64,000 nt of DNA from an uncultured Bacilli bacterium (lineage in GTDB: Bacteria; Bacillota_I; Bacilli_A; RF39; UBA660). The position numbers were made by a program, and so were the translations under genes. Numbering within the stretch: the stretch's first letter is position 1; each line of letters opens with the position of its first letter. The stretch is taken from assembly GCA_934086485.1 (NCBI GenBank), contig CAKOIF010000002.1, forward strand, positions 1 to 64,000. Direction: 5' to 3'. The notes beneath the pieces are model-generated. The model did no database searches and had not been told where the DNA came from. It saw only the letters and a program-made list of their open reading frames with translations. Shown piece by piece: positions 1 through 8,794 of the stretch.

Positions 1-55
1 AGTTAAGCCCTGATACGCTGAAAATAGTGTTATGCTAAGATATGGAGTTGCCAAT
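1..55 (+). rRNA. rrf: 5S ribosomal RNA, 3' part only
   Basis: The first bases read as the 3' half of a bacterial 5S rRNA: AGTTAAGCCC (loop C/helix III region) at the start and GGAGTTGCCA near 45-54. A run of nine T follows at 58-66, consistent with a terminator. The 5' part lies outside the window, so the window begins at the end of an rRNA operon. The exact 3' end is estimated. Confidence 0.82.
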
Positions 56-148
56 AATTTTTTTTTGCTTTAAATTATTTATTTTATATAGATTATATCT
101 TGTTTATATTCTTATTTTTATTTATAATTGATATGGAAGGTGAAAAAT

Positions 149-604
149 ATGAATATTTATAAATATACTTCTCGTAACGAGAATGATACTGTTGAGTTAG
201 CACAGAATATTGAATCTGAAAAATTTCCTAATATGGTTATTTGTTTAGATGGAGAACTTGGTAGTGGAAAAACCGTTTTTGTAAAAGGATTTGCTCACGC
301 ATTAGCAATAGAAGATAATATTACAAGTCCAACTTTTAATATTATAAAAGAGTATAACTCTGGAGAGTTGCCACTTTATCATATGGATGTTTATAGATTA
401 GATAAAGATTCTAATGATATTGGAATTGAAGATTATTTTAATAAAGGTGGAGTTACATTAATTGAATGGGCTGATATAATTACTGACATATTACCCGAAG
501 AAAGATTACAAATTAATATTAAAGTTATTTCAGAAAATACTAGAGTATTTGAATTAATTCCTTATGGTGAAAAATATGAAGAATTATGTAATTCTGTATT
601 ATAG
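149..604 (+). CDS. tsaE: tRNA t6A biosynthesis ATPase TsaE
   Basis: Small P-loop ATPase of the TsaB-TsaD-TsaE complex that makes N6-threonylcarbamoyladenosine at position 37 of ANN-decoding tRNAs. The sequence shows the family Walker A GELGSGKT (about residues 35-42), the SPTF segment and the MDVYRL motif; 151 residues is usual. I chose ATG 149, with GGAAGG eight bases upstream, over an in-frame TTG at 128 that has no ribosome binding site. It opens a tight tsaE-tsaB-rimI-tsaD operon (7-nt gap to tsaB) just after an rRNA operon, a common Bacillota arrangement. Confidence 0.95.
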   Translation: MNIYKYTSRNENDTVELAQNIESEKFPNMVICLDGELGSGKTVFVKGFAHALAIEDNITSPTFNIIKEYNSGELPLYHMDVYRLDKDSNDIGIEDYFNKGGVTLIEWADIITDILPEERLQINIKVISENTRVFELIPYGEKYEELCNSVL

Positions 605-611
605 GTAGTTT

Positions 612-1160
612 ATGTATACTTTATTTATAGATACACATCTTTATGATATTAATGTTGTTTTGTATAAAGATGGAAATGTTTATTTGCATAAGTGCATTGA
701 TAAAAGTGTGAATAATAATGCTTTATTAGTACCAACTATTATGGAATGTATTTCTAATATTAAACTTAATGATATCATTGTTGTAAATGGACCTGGTTCA
801 TTTACAGGTGTAAGAACAGGTGTAACTGTTGCAAAAACTTTAAGTTATTTATTAAATATCCCAATTAAACCGGTTTCATATCTTGATATTATGGATTATT
901 CTTTAGATTGTAATGATAATTTAGTTGGTTTTTATGATAATAGTGGTATTTTTGTTGGCAAATATTTAAATCATATGTTAACTGGAAATTATGAATACAT
1001 TAGAAAAAGTGAATTAAATTTAAATGAGTTATCAAATTTAAAAACAGATGTTACCATTGATTATTCTAAAATTTTTAATTTAATTTCCAATCATCCAAAC
1101 ATTGATCCTAAACAAGTTAAGCCAATTTATGTAAAAAAAATAAGTGTAGAATATGATTAG
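612..1160 (+). CDS. tsaB: tRNA t6A biosynthesis protein TsaB
   Basis: Partner and scaffold of TsaD in tRNA t6A synthesis (ASKHA fold, YeaZ family). The glycine-rich NGPGSFTGVRTG segment (about residues 59-70) is the family hallmark. At 182 residues it is shorter than the usual 220-235; the C-terminal half is compressed and diverged, as often in streamlined genomes. Its last 8 nt overlap rimI, so the two are translationally coupled. Confidence 0.93.
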   Translation: MYTLFIDTHLYDINVVLYKDGNVYLHKCIDKSVNNNALLVPTIMECISNIKLNDIIVVNGPGSFTGVRTGVTVAKTLSYLLNIPIKPVSYLDIMDYSLDCNDNLVGFYDNSGIFVGKYLNHMLTGNYEYIRKSELNLNELSNLKTDVTIDYSKIFNLISNHPNIDPKQVKPIYVKKISVEYD

Positions 1161-1566
1161 AGAGTTAAGAAATGCAGACATTGATGACTTAACTGAATTA
1201 CTACTAAATTATGATAAAAAAATTGAAAATCATTTTAATTTTAAAGATTATTTAGAAAATGATATATATAGTCAGTATGTTTATGTGATTGATGATAAAA
1301 TTGTGGGTTATATTTTAATAACAATAATTGATTATTTAGTAGAGATTCATTTATTGTATGTTGATAATTTGTTTAGAAATCAAAAAATTGGTACAAAATT
1401 AATAGATTATATTATTAATAAATACTCTAGTCATAGATTTTTATTAGAGGTGGCAATTAATAATTATATAGCAATTAAACTATATGAAAATATGAATTTT
1501 AAAATAATTAATATAAGAAAAAAATATTATAATGATATTGATGCTTATGTTATGGAAAGGAATTAA
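1153..1566 (+). CDS. rimI: GNAT acetyltransferase, RimI-like
   Basis: 137-residue GNAT-fold N-acetyltransferase. It shows the beta-strand stretch VDNLFRNQKIGTKLID (acetyl-CoA pyrophosphate loop, normally Q/RxxGxG/A) and a C-terminal YENMNFKIINIRKKYY segment typical of RimI, which acetylates the N-terminal Ala of ribosomal protein S18 in known systems. Position between tsaB and tsaD in an overlapping operon is the standard RimI context. The substrate is inferred from family and context only. Confidence 0.88.
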   Translation: MIRELRNADIDDLTELLLNYDKKIENHFNFKDYLENDIYSQYVYVIDDKIVGYILITIIDYLVEIHLLYVDNLFRNQKIGTKLIDYIINKYSSHRFLLEVAINNYIAIKLYENMNFKIINIRKKYYNDIDAYVMERN

Positions 1567-1567
1567 T

Positions 1568-2575
1568 ATGAATGATGTCTACATTTTAGCAGTTGAGTCA
1601 AGTTGTGATGATACAAGTATAGCAATTGTAAAAAATGGTAAAGAATGCATTGCAATGAGTATTTCATCACAGATTGCTGTTCATAATAAATTTGGTGGTG
1701 TTGTACCTGAAATAGCTTCGCGAATGCATTGTGAAAATATTTTATATGTTTTAGAGGATTGTTTATCTCAAACAACTTTAAAAATTGAGGATATGGATGC
1801 TATAGCAGTGACATATAAACCAGGATTACTTGGTTCATTACTCGTGGGATTAGAATTTGCAAAGACTGTTGCTGCTGTATATAATAAACCTCTTATAGGT
1901 GTTAACCATTTAATAGGCCATATTTATGCTAATAATATTGAAGATAATTTAGAATTTCCTTTACTTGCTCTTGTTGTAAGTGGTGGACATACAGAACTTT
2001 CCATAATGCATAATAATTATGAGTTTGAACTTCTTGGTTCAACTCTTGATGATGCAATAGGTGAAAGTTTTGATAAGGTTGCAAGAGTATTGGGTTTTCC
2101 TTATCCTGGTGGCCCAAGTATTGAAAAAGCCGCCTCACTTGGAAATAATACTTATAATTTAACTAAACCTGTAAATGATGAAACATACAATTTTAGTTAT
2201 AGTGGTTTAAAAAGCCAGGTTTTAAACATAATTAATAATGCAAAAATGAAAAATGTTGAGATAAATAAAAATGACTTATCTTGTTCATTTCAGACTATTG
2301 CTGTCGATGAAATTGTTCGTAAGGTAGAACTGGCAATAAAAAAGACAAGTATTAACAGACTTGCTTTAGCGGGTGGAGTATCTGCGAATAAATATTTACA
2401 TAACGAACTTCAGAAATTATGTGATAATTATAATGTCAAACTATATAATCCGAGAATGATTTATTGTACTGATAACGCTGCAATGATTGGTGCTGCAGCA
2501 TATCCATTGTTTTTAAAAAAGGATTTTAAAGATTTAACTTTGGATGCATCAAGTAGTGCTGATTTAATATCTTAA
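1568..2575 (+). CDS. tsaD: tRNA N6-adenosine threonylcarbamoyltransferase TsaD
   Basis: Catalytic subunit of t6A synthesis (Kae1/TsaD/Gcp family, ASKHA fold, metal bound). Visible: N-terminal AVESSCDDTSIAI, metal-ligand pair in NHLIGH, DDAIGESFDK, and C-terminal YCTDNAAMIG with its metal-binding Asp. 335 residues is normal. ATG 1568 is chosen because AAAGGA lies directly upstream; an in-frame start at 1532 would run far into rimI. Its stop overlaps by 4 nt the stop of the convergent tspO gene. Confidence 0.96.
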   Translation: MNDVYILAVESSCDDTSIAIVKNGKECIAMSISSQIAVHNKFGGVVPEIASRMHCENILYVLEDCLSQTTLKIEDMDAIAVTYKPGLLGSLLVGLEFAKTVAAVYNKPLIGVNHLIGHIYANNIEDNLEFPLLALVVSGGHTELSIMHNNYEFELLGSTLDDAIGESFDKVARVLGFPYPGGPSIEKAASLGNNTYNLTKPVNDETYNFSYSGLKSQVLNIINNAKMKNVEINKNDLSCSFQTIAVDEIVRKVELAIKKTSINRLALAGGVSANKYLHNELQKLCDNYNVKLYNPRMIYCTDNAAMIGAAAYPLFLKKDFKDLTLDASSSADLIS

Positions 2576-3021
2576 TTTAGTATAATAACTCCAATATTTA
2601 AATACAGCGCTACTAAAAGCCAAACAAAATACGGAAACTGCAAGAATGCTGCAGTTTTATTCTCTTTATATAATTCAATAATGAATTTTATTGTTGATAA
2701 AATTATTAAAACTAGTTCTATGGCACTAACAATATACATTTTCAATTTAAAGAATATGAATGTCCAACTATAATTTAAGATTAAATTTATAATGGCTGCT
2801 GAAGTAATTTTTTTATTGTCAAAATCTTTGTTTGCTAAATAAAATGATATTCCAAATAATAAATATAATATGCTCCATACAATTGGAAATACTATCTTTG
2901 GAGGACTAAACATAGGCTTATTAATTATATTATAGTTTTTGAAATTAGCAAGTAGAGATGATAAAAATCCTCCAATTAAAGGTGCAATAACAATAATAAT
3001 ATTTTTAATTACTTTTTTCAT
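2572..3021 (-). CDS. tspO: TspO/MBR family membrane protein
   Basis: 149-residue protein of the tryptophan-rich sensory protein/translocator family: five predicted membrane helices and the family segments SPPKIVFPIVWSILYLLFG, NLILNYSWTFIFF and PYFVWLLVALYLN. Known homologues bind porphyrins and affect stress responses; a precise role here cannot be read from sequence. Encoded alone, convergent with tsaD. Confidence 0.9.
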   Translation of the reverse strand: MKKVIKNIIIVIAPLIGGFLSSLLANFKNYNIINKPMFSPPKIVFPIVWSILYLLFGISFYLANKDFDNKKITSAAIINLILNYSWTFIFFKLKMYIVSAIELVLIILSTIKFIIELYKENKTAAFLQFPYFVWLLVALYLNIGVIILN

Positions 3022-3125
3022 ATTATTAGTATATATTTAATATCTGATTTCTATGTATTTTATAGTGAAATTTTACCATAAATATGTTTACTATGCATAA
3101 AATATATGATAAAATTAATTTACTT

Positions 3126-3477
3126 GGGGTAGATTGGTTTCGACATATGTTAATAGATATGATTGCAAGTAGTTGGCAAACTATAAATGCACAAAAAAAA
3201 TAAATGACGAAACTTCATATAGTTTCACTCCTGCATTTGCCTAGTTAGAGGTTTGGGAGTACTCACTTACTTTCTCGCTTATTGAAAGTAAACTGGGTTC
3301 ATATTAATAAGCTATATTTATTATATTTTTTGAGTATAGTAAATGAATATTAATCAAAATTACTATTTATGAGGTTCGTTTTAGCCATATAGATAGGAAA
3401 TTTAAATAGAACTAAACTTGTAGATATTGTATAATATGACATATTGGACAGGAGTTCAATTCTCCTCTACTCCACCA
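3126..3477 (+). ncRNA. ssrA: tmRNA (transfer-messenger RNA)
   Basis: The 5' end GGGGTAG pairs with CTACTCC just before a genomically encoded terminal CCA at 3475-3477, forming the tRNA-like acceptor. GGTTTCGAC follows the 5' strand and GGAGTTCAATTCTCC gives the T arm. The tag frame resumes at GCA 3176 after a TAGT-type context and stops at TAG 3242; the tag starts A-N-Y-K and ends SYSFTPAFA. It rescues stalled ribosomes together with SmpB. It is followed by an intrinsic terminator. Confidence 0.95.
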
Positions 3478-3492
3478 AATAGTAAATTATTG

Positions 3493-3513
3493 CCCGTATT
3501 CACGGGTTTTTTT
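3493..3513 (+). terminator. Intrinsic terminator of tmRNA
   Basis: CCCGT-ATTC-ACGGG hairpin followed by seven T, 15 nt after the tmRNA CCA end. Confidence 0.9.
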
Positions 3514-3579
3514 AATGATTTATTATTTTTAATTTCTTATAAAATTCCTCATTTTTTTATATTTTATTTGTCAAATATA

Positions 3580-3608
3580 TGGACAAAGCAAAATAAATTT
3601 GTTATACT
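3580..3608 (+). promoter_or_regulatory. Promoter of the rpsF operon
   Basis: TGGACA (3580-3585), 17-nt spacer, TATACT (3603-3608): a good sigma-A type promoter about 20 nt upstream of the S6 leader hairpin and 77 nt upstream of rpsF. Confidence 0.75.
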
Positions 3609-3627
3609 ACTTGCGAGTAAAGAAATT

Positions 3628-3661
3628 ACTCCTTGCTTTTTATGTCATTAAAAAGCCGAGT
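3628..3661 (+). promoter_or_regulatory. S6:S18-type ribosomal protein leader hairpin
   Basis: ACTC and GCTTTTTA pair with TAAAAAGC and GAGT around a TGTCAT loop, leaving an asymmetric internal bulge (CTT opposite C) next to a CCGAG sequence. Conserved rpsF leaders in bacteria carry a bulged CCG bound by the S6:S18 complex for feedback repression. Position (24 nt before the rpsF start) and shape fit. Assignment is by pattern; a covariance-model search would settle it. Confidence 0.7.
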
Positions 3662-3684
3662 AGACCATAAGGAGGTGTAAAAAG

Positions 3685-3972
3685 ATGAATAAGTACGAAA
3701 TAATGTTTATCGTTAAAAATACTATCGAAGATGACAAAGTTAAAAAAGTTGCTGATAGTTTAAAAGATTTAATAACTAACGATAAAGGTAGTATCATCGA
3801 GTTTAAAGAAATGGGTAAAAGAAAACTTGCTTATCCAATTAACAAAGAATTAACAGGAACATACTATGTTATGACTGTTGAAGCAAAACACGATACTATT
3901 AAAGAATTTGAACGTAAAGTTCGTATTAATGAAAATGTTTTAAGACATTTAATTATTAACAAAGGAGAATAA
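3685..3972 (+). CDS. rpsF: 30S ribosomal protein S6
   Basis: 95 residues, beginning MNKYEIMFIVKNTI, with the S6 segments MGKRKLAYPINKELTGTYYV and ENVLRHLIINK. Binds 16S rRNA together with S18. AAGGAGGTG is an optimal ribosome binding site. First gene of rpsF-ssb-rpsR; ssb starts 1 nt after its stop. Confidence 0.98.
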   Translation: MNKYEIMFIVKNTIEDDKVKKVADSLKDLITNDKGSIIEFKEMGKRKLAYPINKELTGTYYVMTVEAKHDTIKEFERKVRINENVLRHLIINKGE

Positions 3973-3973
3973 G

Positions 3974-4462
3974 ATGAATAAAGTTATATTATGCGGTAGA
4001 TTTACAAGAGATCCTGAGTCAAGAATGACATCTGCTTCAATGGAAGTATCAAGATTTTCATTAGCTTGTCCTAGTGATTTTGTAAATAAGGATGGTCAAA
4101 GAGAGACTGAATTTATAAATTGTGTTGCTTTTGGAAGAACAGCGCAAACATTAAATAAATATTGTACTAAAGGAAGTATGATTATAGCACAAGGTCGTAT
4201 AAGAAATAGTAGTTATGATGCACAAGATGGAACTAAAAGATATACTACTGATGTAGTTATTGATAATTTTGAATTTGTAAGTAGTTCAAATAGAAATGCA
4301 AATCAAAATGCTAATCCAGCACCTAGTTATAATAGTGCTCCAGCAAATAATTACTCTGCACCATCATTTAACACAAATATGCAAACTACCGATATATCTG
4401 AGGATCCTTATAAAGAATTTAGTGATGAAACTAATATAAGTAGTGATGAATTTCCATTTTAA
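3974..4462 (+). CDS. ssb: Single-stranded DNA-binding protein
   Basis: 162 residues: an N-terminal OB fold (MNKVILCGRFTRDPE, RETEFINCVAFGRTAQ, KGSMIIAQGRI; residues 1-105), a low-complexity Asn/Ala/Pro/Ser linker, and the acidic tip SSDEFPF that recruits replication and repair partners. The tip reads EFPF instead of the usual DIPF, a mild variant. Placement between rpsF and rpsR is the classical Bacillota order. Confidence 0.97.
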   Translation: MNKVILCGRFTRDPESRMTSASMEVSRFSLACPSDFVNKDGQRETEFINCVAFGRTAQTLNKYCTKGSMIIAQGRIRNSSYDAQDGTKRYTTDVVIDNFEFVSSSNRNANQNANPAPSYNSAPANNYSAPSFNTNMQTTDISEDPYKEFSDETNISSDEFPF

Positions 4463-4478
4463 GAAGGAGGAATAAGGT

Positions 4479-4694
4479 ATGGCAGAATTTTATCATAAGA
4501 AAAAAAGAATATGCCAAATGTGTGCTGGTAAATCAGTTGACTTTAAAGATGTAATGATTATTAATAAATATATCAATGAAAAAGGTAAAATATTACCTCG
4601 TAGAATGACTGGTGCTTGTGCAAAACATCAAAGACATATTGCTGAACAAGTTAAATATGCTCGTTTAATGGCATTAATACCATTTGTTAAATAA
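4479..4694 (+). CDS. rpsR: 30S ribosomal protein S18
   Basis: 71 residues with KRICQMCAGKSVDFKDV and the C-terminal ILPRRMTGACAKHQRHI motif that binds 16S rRNA beside S6. It keeps Cys pairs (CQMC), the zinc-ribbon-like form of S18. AAGGAGG ribosome binding site. It ends inside the operon terminator. Confidence 0.98.
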   Translation: MAEFYHKKKRICQMCAGKSVDFKDVMIINKYINEKGKILPRRMTGACAKHQRHIAEQVKYARLMALIPFVK

Positions 4695-4711
4695 TAACAA
4701 ATGGTTTTTTT
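4680..4711 (+). terminator. Terminator of rpsF-ssb-rpsR
   Basis: CCATTTGTTA pairs with TAACAAATGG (10 bp), then seven T; the hairpin overlaps the last rpsR codons and stop. Confidence 0.9.
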
Positions 4712-4761
4712 AATGAAGTTTTTATGTTATAATAAGTTATATTATTTAAGGAGGATTTTAA

Positions 4762-5202
4762 ATGAAAGTTATACTTTTAAAAGATGTAAAATCTCAAGGA
4801 AAAAAAGATGATGTTATAAATGTATCAGATGGCTACGCAAATAACTATTTAATAAAAAATAAACTTGCTGTGGCATACACTGATACTAGTAAAAAAATAT
4901 TGGATAAGCAAATTCAAATCCGAAATGATGAAGAAGCAAAAATAGTGGCTAATTATACTGAAATTAAAAATAAATTAAATGATAAAATTATTGAGTTTAA
5001 AGTTAAAACTGGAAAAGATGACAGAGTTTTTGGTACAGTTTCCTCAAAACAAATAAGTGATAAAATAAAAGAACTAGGCTATGATATTGATAAAAAATGT
5101 ATATTAATAGATACACCTTTATCTAGCTTAGGAACATATAAAGTTAAAATAAAATTACATAAAAAAGTTGAATTTAATGTAAATATTAAATTAAGTAAAT
5201 AA
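4762..5202 (+). CDS. rplI: 50S ribosomal protein L9
   Basis: 146 residues starting MKVILLKDVKSQGKKDDVINVSDGYA-type L9 N-domain, followed by a charged connecting helix and the C-terminal rRNA-binding domain (KTGKDDRVFGTVSSKQI). AAGGAGG ribosome binding site. It is 12 nt upstream of dnaB, the usual L9-DnaB pairing. Confidence 0.97.
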   Translation: MKVILLKDVKSQGKKDDVINVSDGYANNYLIKNKLAVAYTDTSKKILDKQIQIRNDEEAKIVANYTEIKNKLNDKIIEFKVKTGKDDRVFGTVSSKQISDKIKELGYDIDKKCILIDTPLSSLGTYKVKIKLHKKVEFNVNIKLSK

Positions 5203-5214
5203 GAAAGGAAAGTT

Positions 5215-6549
5215 ATGGCACAATCATTACCATTTAATTCCGAAGCGGAAATGTCCGTTCTTGGAATTTCATTTATTTCAAAAGATCAAGTTGATAAAAT
5301 TTGTGAAAGTGTTAATGAAGATATGTTTTTTGATGAAAGAAATAAAACTCTTTTTTGTGCTATAAAAAGTTTACACGATAAAAAGATACCTATAGATATT
5401 ACTACAATAAGCACTGAACTTGATAAAACAAAAAAGTCATCAATTGTTAATATTAATTATATAATGGACGTAATTGATAGCGTTGTAACAAGTGCAAATC
5501 TTGATTATTATATTCAAATTCTGCAAGATTATAATGTTCGAAGAGGATTAATTACCTCTGCAACTCAAATTGTAGAGAATGCCTATAATGAAGAAGATAT
5601 TTCTAGACTTCAGGATAATGCTGAAAAAACAATTTTATTAGCGGTAAGAAATCGTAGCGTTTCAGAACTTTTACCAATTACTGAAGTTTTAAGAAGCGCT
5701 CACGATAAACTTGAGGAGCTTGCTAAAAATAAAAAATTAATTACTGGTTTAGAAACAGGATTTTATGACTTTGATAGACTTACAACTGGATTTCAAGGTG
5801 GTGAAATGATAATTTTAGCGGCTAGACCAGGTATGGGAAAAACAGCACTTGCCCTTAATATGGCATCTTATGCTGGAAGAACTACTAAAAAAGCTGTAGC
5901 AATATTCAACTTGGAAATGCCTGCGGAAATGCTTGTAAATAGAATGATATCTTCAGTTGGCAGAATTGATTCTTATAAATTACAAACTGGTAATATGCAC
6001 GATAAAGATTGGCAAAGATATAATGAAGCAATGAGTCAACTTGGGCAAACTAGTATTTATATCGAAGCAGATGCTGGTACTACAATATCTGAAATTAGAG
6101 CAAAATGTAGAAGACTAGCAAGTAGTGAACAAGGCCTTGGGCTTGTAATTATAGATTATCTTCAGTTAATTAACAGTGGTTCAAAAAAGGTTGAATCAAG
6201 ACAAGTTGAAGTATCAGATATTTCAAGATCCTTAAAAACTATGGCATTAGAGTTAGATGTTCCTGTAATAGCATTATCACAATTATCAAGAACTGCTGAA
6301 AAAAGAGAAAGTAATGTTCCAATGTTAGCGGATCTTCGTGAGTCAGGTTCACTAGAACAAGATGCCGATATGGTACTATTTATAAATAGAAAAGATTATT
6401 ATGATAAATCTAAAGATCAAAATAATACAATCGTTCCAGCAGAACTTATTATTGCTAAACATCGTAAAGGTAGTTTAGGAACTATTGATTTACAATTTGA
6501 ATTAAATTATGGTTTATTTAAAAGTGTTTTAAAGGAACAAGGTGAGTAA
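5215..6549 (+). CDS. dnaB: Replicative DNA helicase DnaB
   Basis: 444 residues. The N-terminal domain starts LPFNSEAEMSVLG; the RecA-like helicase domain carries Walker A ARPGMGKTALAL (about 203-214), the IIDYLQLI Walker B, the SLKTMALELDVPVIALSQLSR block and the arginine-finger region ADLRESGSLEQDADMV. Hexameric 5'-3' helicase of the replisome. The TAATG junction with the next gene overlaps by one base. Confidence 0.98.
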   Translation: MAQSLPFNSEAEMSVLGISFISKDQVDKICESVNEDMFFDERNKTLFCAIKSLHDKKIPIDITTISTELDKTKKSSIVNINYIMDVIDSVVTSANLDYYIQILQDYNVRRGLITSATQIVENAYNEEDISRLQDNAEKTILLAVRNRSVSELLPITEVLRSAHDKLEELAKNKKLITGLETGFYDFDRLTTGFQGGEMIILAARPGMGKTALALNMASYAGRTTKKAVAIFNLEMPAEMLVNRMISSVGRIDSYKLQTGNMHDKDWQRYNEAMSQLGQTSIYIEADAGTTISEIRAKCRRLASSEQGLGLVIIDYLQLINSGSKKVESRQVEVSDISRSLKTMALELDVPVIALSQLSRTAEKRESNVPMLADLRESGSLEQDADMVLFINRKDYYDKSKDQNNTIVPAELIIAKHRKGSLGTIDLQFELNYGLFKSVLKEQGE

Positions 6550-8039
6550 TGAAAACAAATGATATAATAAAAACTACTATTTTTACCTTAATTATAAGTA
6601 TTTTATGTTTAGTTGGCTTTTTCTTTGATAAAAATGACTCTTTAGATGCTGAGCAAATTTATGAAGTATTTATTGATGGTAAAAGTGTTGGTTATCTAAA
6701 AGACAATGATAAGTTATATGATATTATCAATACTAAACAACAAGAAATTAAAAATAAATATAATGTGAGTACGGTATATCCTCCGGAAAACTTTAAAATT
6801 ATTCAAACATCATCTTATGATATAGTGTTATCTACGCCTGAACAAATTTATAATAAAATGGCAGAAATAGGCTCATTTACAATCGAGGGTTATATTGCAA
6901 CATATAAAAAAGCTGATAAACAAATTACTATTAATGTTCTTGATAAAGAAGTTTTTGATAGTGCTATACATAGTTTTGTACTTGCATTTATTGCCGAAGA
7001 AGAATATACAAATTATATGAATAATTCTCAAAAGGAAATTGAAACAACAGGAAAAGTTATTAAAAATATGTACTTTGATGAAATTATTAATATTAGAAAA
7101 GGATATATTTCTGTAAATGATACTATCTTCGAGGATGAATCATCATTAACCCAATATTTATTATTTGGGCCGAATAATAAGATAGAAAAATATACTGTAA
7201 AAGAGGGAGATACAATCGACTCTATTTCGGAGGCAAATAAACTTAACTATAAAGAATTTTTAGTTGCAAATCCTAAATATAGTTCAAGAGATAGTTTACT
7301 TACTATTGGTGACAATGTTAATATTACTTTAATTAATCCAATGCTTACATTTGTCTATGATGTTAATGAAATCTTGGATACTGAAATACCTTATGAAAAA
7401 AAGGTAGAATATGATTCAAGTAAAAGTTCAGACTTTAATGAAATTACCACTGCAGGTGTAACAGGAATAACTAGAATTGATGAAAATTATACTGTTAAAA
7501 ATGGTCAAACACAGGGTGGTGTTGAAATCGTAAGTAGTATTAAAATAAAAGAAAAAGTTGATCAAGTTACCACTAAAGGTGGATATAGATATTCTGGTGG
7601 ATGGACCTCTGGTTCTTATATCGATACTGGTACTACTTGGGGCTGGCCTACAAATCAACCATCAGTTATAACAAGTGGTTATGAGTGGCGTTGGGGAGCG
7701 TTCCATGATGGAATAGATATTTCAGGTACAGGTTGTGGTTCACCAATATATGCCGCTTTAGAGGGTGAAGTTGTTTCTTCTCAGTTTGGTGGTATGGTTG
7801 GTCCTGCCTCTGGTTATAATGTTGTTATTCGTCATAGTAATGGTTACTATTCAGTTTATGCACATATGATTGCAAATAGTATGACTGTTAAAGTTGGTGA
7901 CAAAGTTACTCGTGGACAAGTTATAGGGCAAATGGGAAATACTGGTGTATCTTATGGATGTCATTGCCATTTAGGAATATTTTATGGTCAACCATATTCA
8001 GGTGGATATTCAATTAACCCATTAAGTGTGTACAGATGA
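6549..8039 (+). CDS. Membrane-anchored LysM-G5-M23 peptidase
   Basis: 496 residues. One N-terminal membrane helix (about 9-26), an uncharacterised extracellular region, a LysM domain (YTVKEGDTIDSISEAN, about 216-262), a G5 domain (about 270-345) and a C-terminal M23 LytM fold with HDGIDI, YAHM and CHCHLG. The zinc ligands His-Asp and His-x-His are present although the common HLHFE is HCHLG here, so it may be active. Likely a cell-wall endopeptidase or morphogenesis factor working at the membrane-wall interface. Overlaps dnaB and walJ, so co-translated with housekeeping genes. Confidence 0.92.
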   Translation: MKTNDIIKTTIFTLIISILCLVGFFFDKNDSLDAEQIYEVFIDGKSVGYLKDNDKLYDIINTKQQEIKNKYNVSTVYPPENFKIIQTSSYDIVLSTPEQIYNKMAEIGSFTIEGYIATYKKADKQITINVLDKEVFDSAIHSFVLAFIAEEEYTNYMNNSQKEIETTGKVIKNMYFDEIINIRKGYISVNDTIFEDESSLTQYLLFGPNNKIEKYTVKEGDTIDSISEANKLNYKEFLVANPKYSSRDSLLTIGDNVNITLINPMLTFVYDVNEILDTEIPYEKKVEYDSSKSSDFNEITTAGVTGITRIDENYTVKNGQTQGGVEIVSSIKIKEKVDQVTTKGGYRYSGGWTSGSYIDTGTTWGWPTNQPSVITSGYEWRWGAFHDGIDISGTGCGSPIYAALEGEVVSSQFGGMVGPASGYNVVIRHSNGYYSVYAHMIANSMTVKVGDKVTRGQVIGQMGNTGVSYGCHCHLGIFYGQPYSGGYSINPLSVYR

Positions 8040-8794
8040 TTAAAGTTTGTACTTTAGCAAGTTCTTCAGCTGGAAATTCAACTTATGTTGAAACAAGTCA
8101 TTATAAAATTTTAATAGATTTAGGAAGAACAAAAAAATATTTGAGCGAAAAACTTTCTGAAATCGGAGTGGATTATAAAGATATTGATTATGTATTCTTA
8201 ACTCATACTCACGATGACCATACAAAAAGTTTACATACATTTTTCAAAGGAACAAAAGCAACACTTGTTATTACAAATAAAATGTTACTTGAATTAAACG
8301 ATATATCGGATATAGAAAACATAATCATATATGAAGATAATCCAAATATTGTAGATTTAGACATTAAATCATTTGTAATGAGCCATGATGTTGCAGATAT
8401 TCGTAGTTTTGTAATAACTGATGAAGGGTCATCCCTTGTTTATATTACTGATACAGGTTATATAAATTCAAAATATTTTAAATTTTTTAAAGGAAAATCG
8501 GCATATTATATTGAAAGCAATCATGATATAGAAATGCTTAGACATGGTCCTTATCCAAGATGGCTTCAGGATAGGGTACTATCTGATGTTGGACATTTAT
8601 CTAATAAATTTACTGGTATTTATTTATCAAAATTAATTACAGAAAACACAAAAAATATTGTGCTACTACATTTAAGTGAAAAAAACAATACTGAAGAACT
8701 TGCTCTTGAAACAGTTGAGGAATACATTGATCCTACAAAAGTAAAAATACAGTGTGCTAATAAAAATGATATAGGAAGTGTAATAACAATATGA
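8036..8794 (+). CDS. walJ: WalJ/YycJ-type metallo-beta-lactamase hydrolase
   Basis: 252 residues with the MBL zinc motif THTHDDH (about residues 62-68) and the N-terminal ASSSAGNSTYVE typical of YycJ/WalJ, a putative exonuclease-like member encoded near the WalRK cluster in Bacillota. No walRK genes are visible here, but rlmH, which follows WalJ in many genomes, overlaps its end by 4 nt. Substrate unknown; DNA repair and wall coordination have been proposed for relatives. Confidence 0.87.
   Translation: MIKVCTLASSSAGNSTYVETSHYKILIDLGRTKKYLSEKLSEIGVDYKDIDYVFLTHTHDDHTKSLHTFFKGTKATLVITNKMLLELNDISDIENIIIYEDNPNIVDLDIKSFVMSHDVADIRSFVITDEGSSLVYITDTGYINSKYFKFFKGKSAYYIESNHDIEMLRHGPYPRWLQDRVLSDVGHLSNKFTGIYLSKLITENTKNIVLLHLSEKNNTEELALETVEEYIDPTKVKIQCANKNDIGSVITI

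Noticed and set aside
3427..3651. Open frame of 74 codons covering the tmRNA 3' end
   Set aside because: It overlaps the tRNA-like domain, the CCA end and the terminator of tmRNA, has no ribosome binding site and no protein-like composition.
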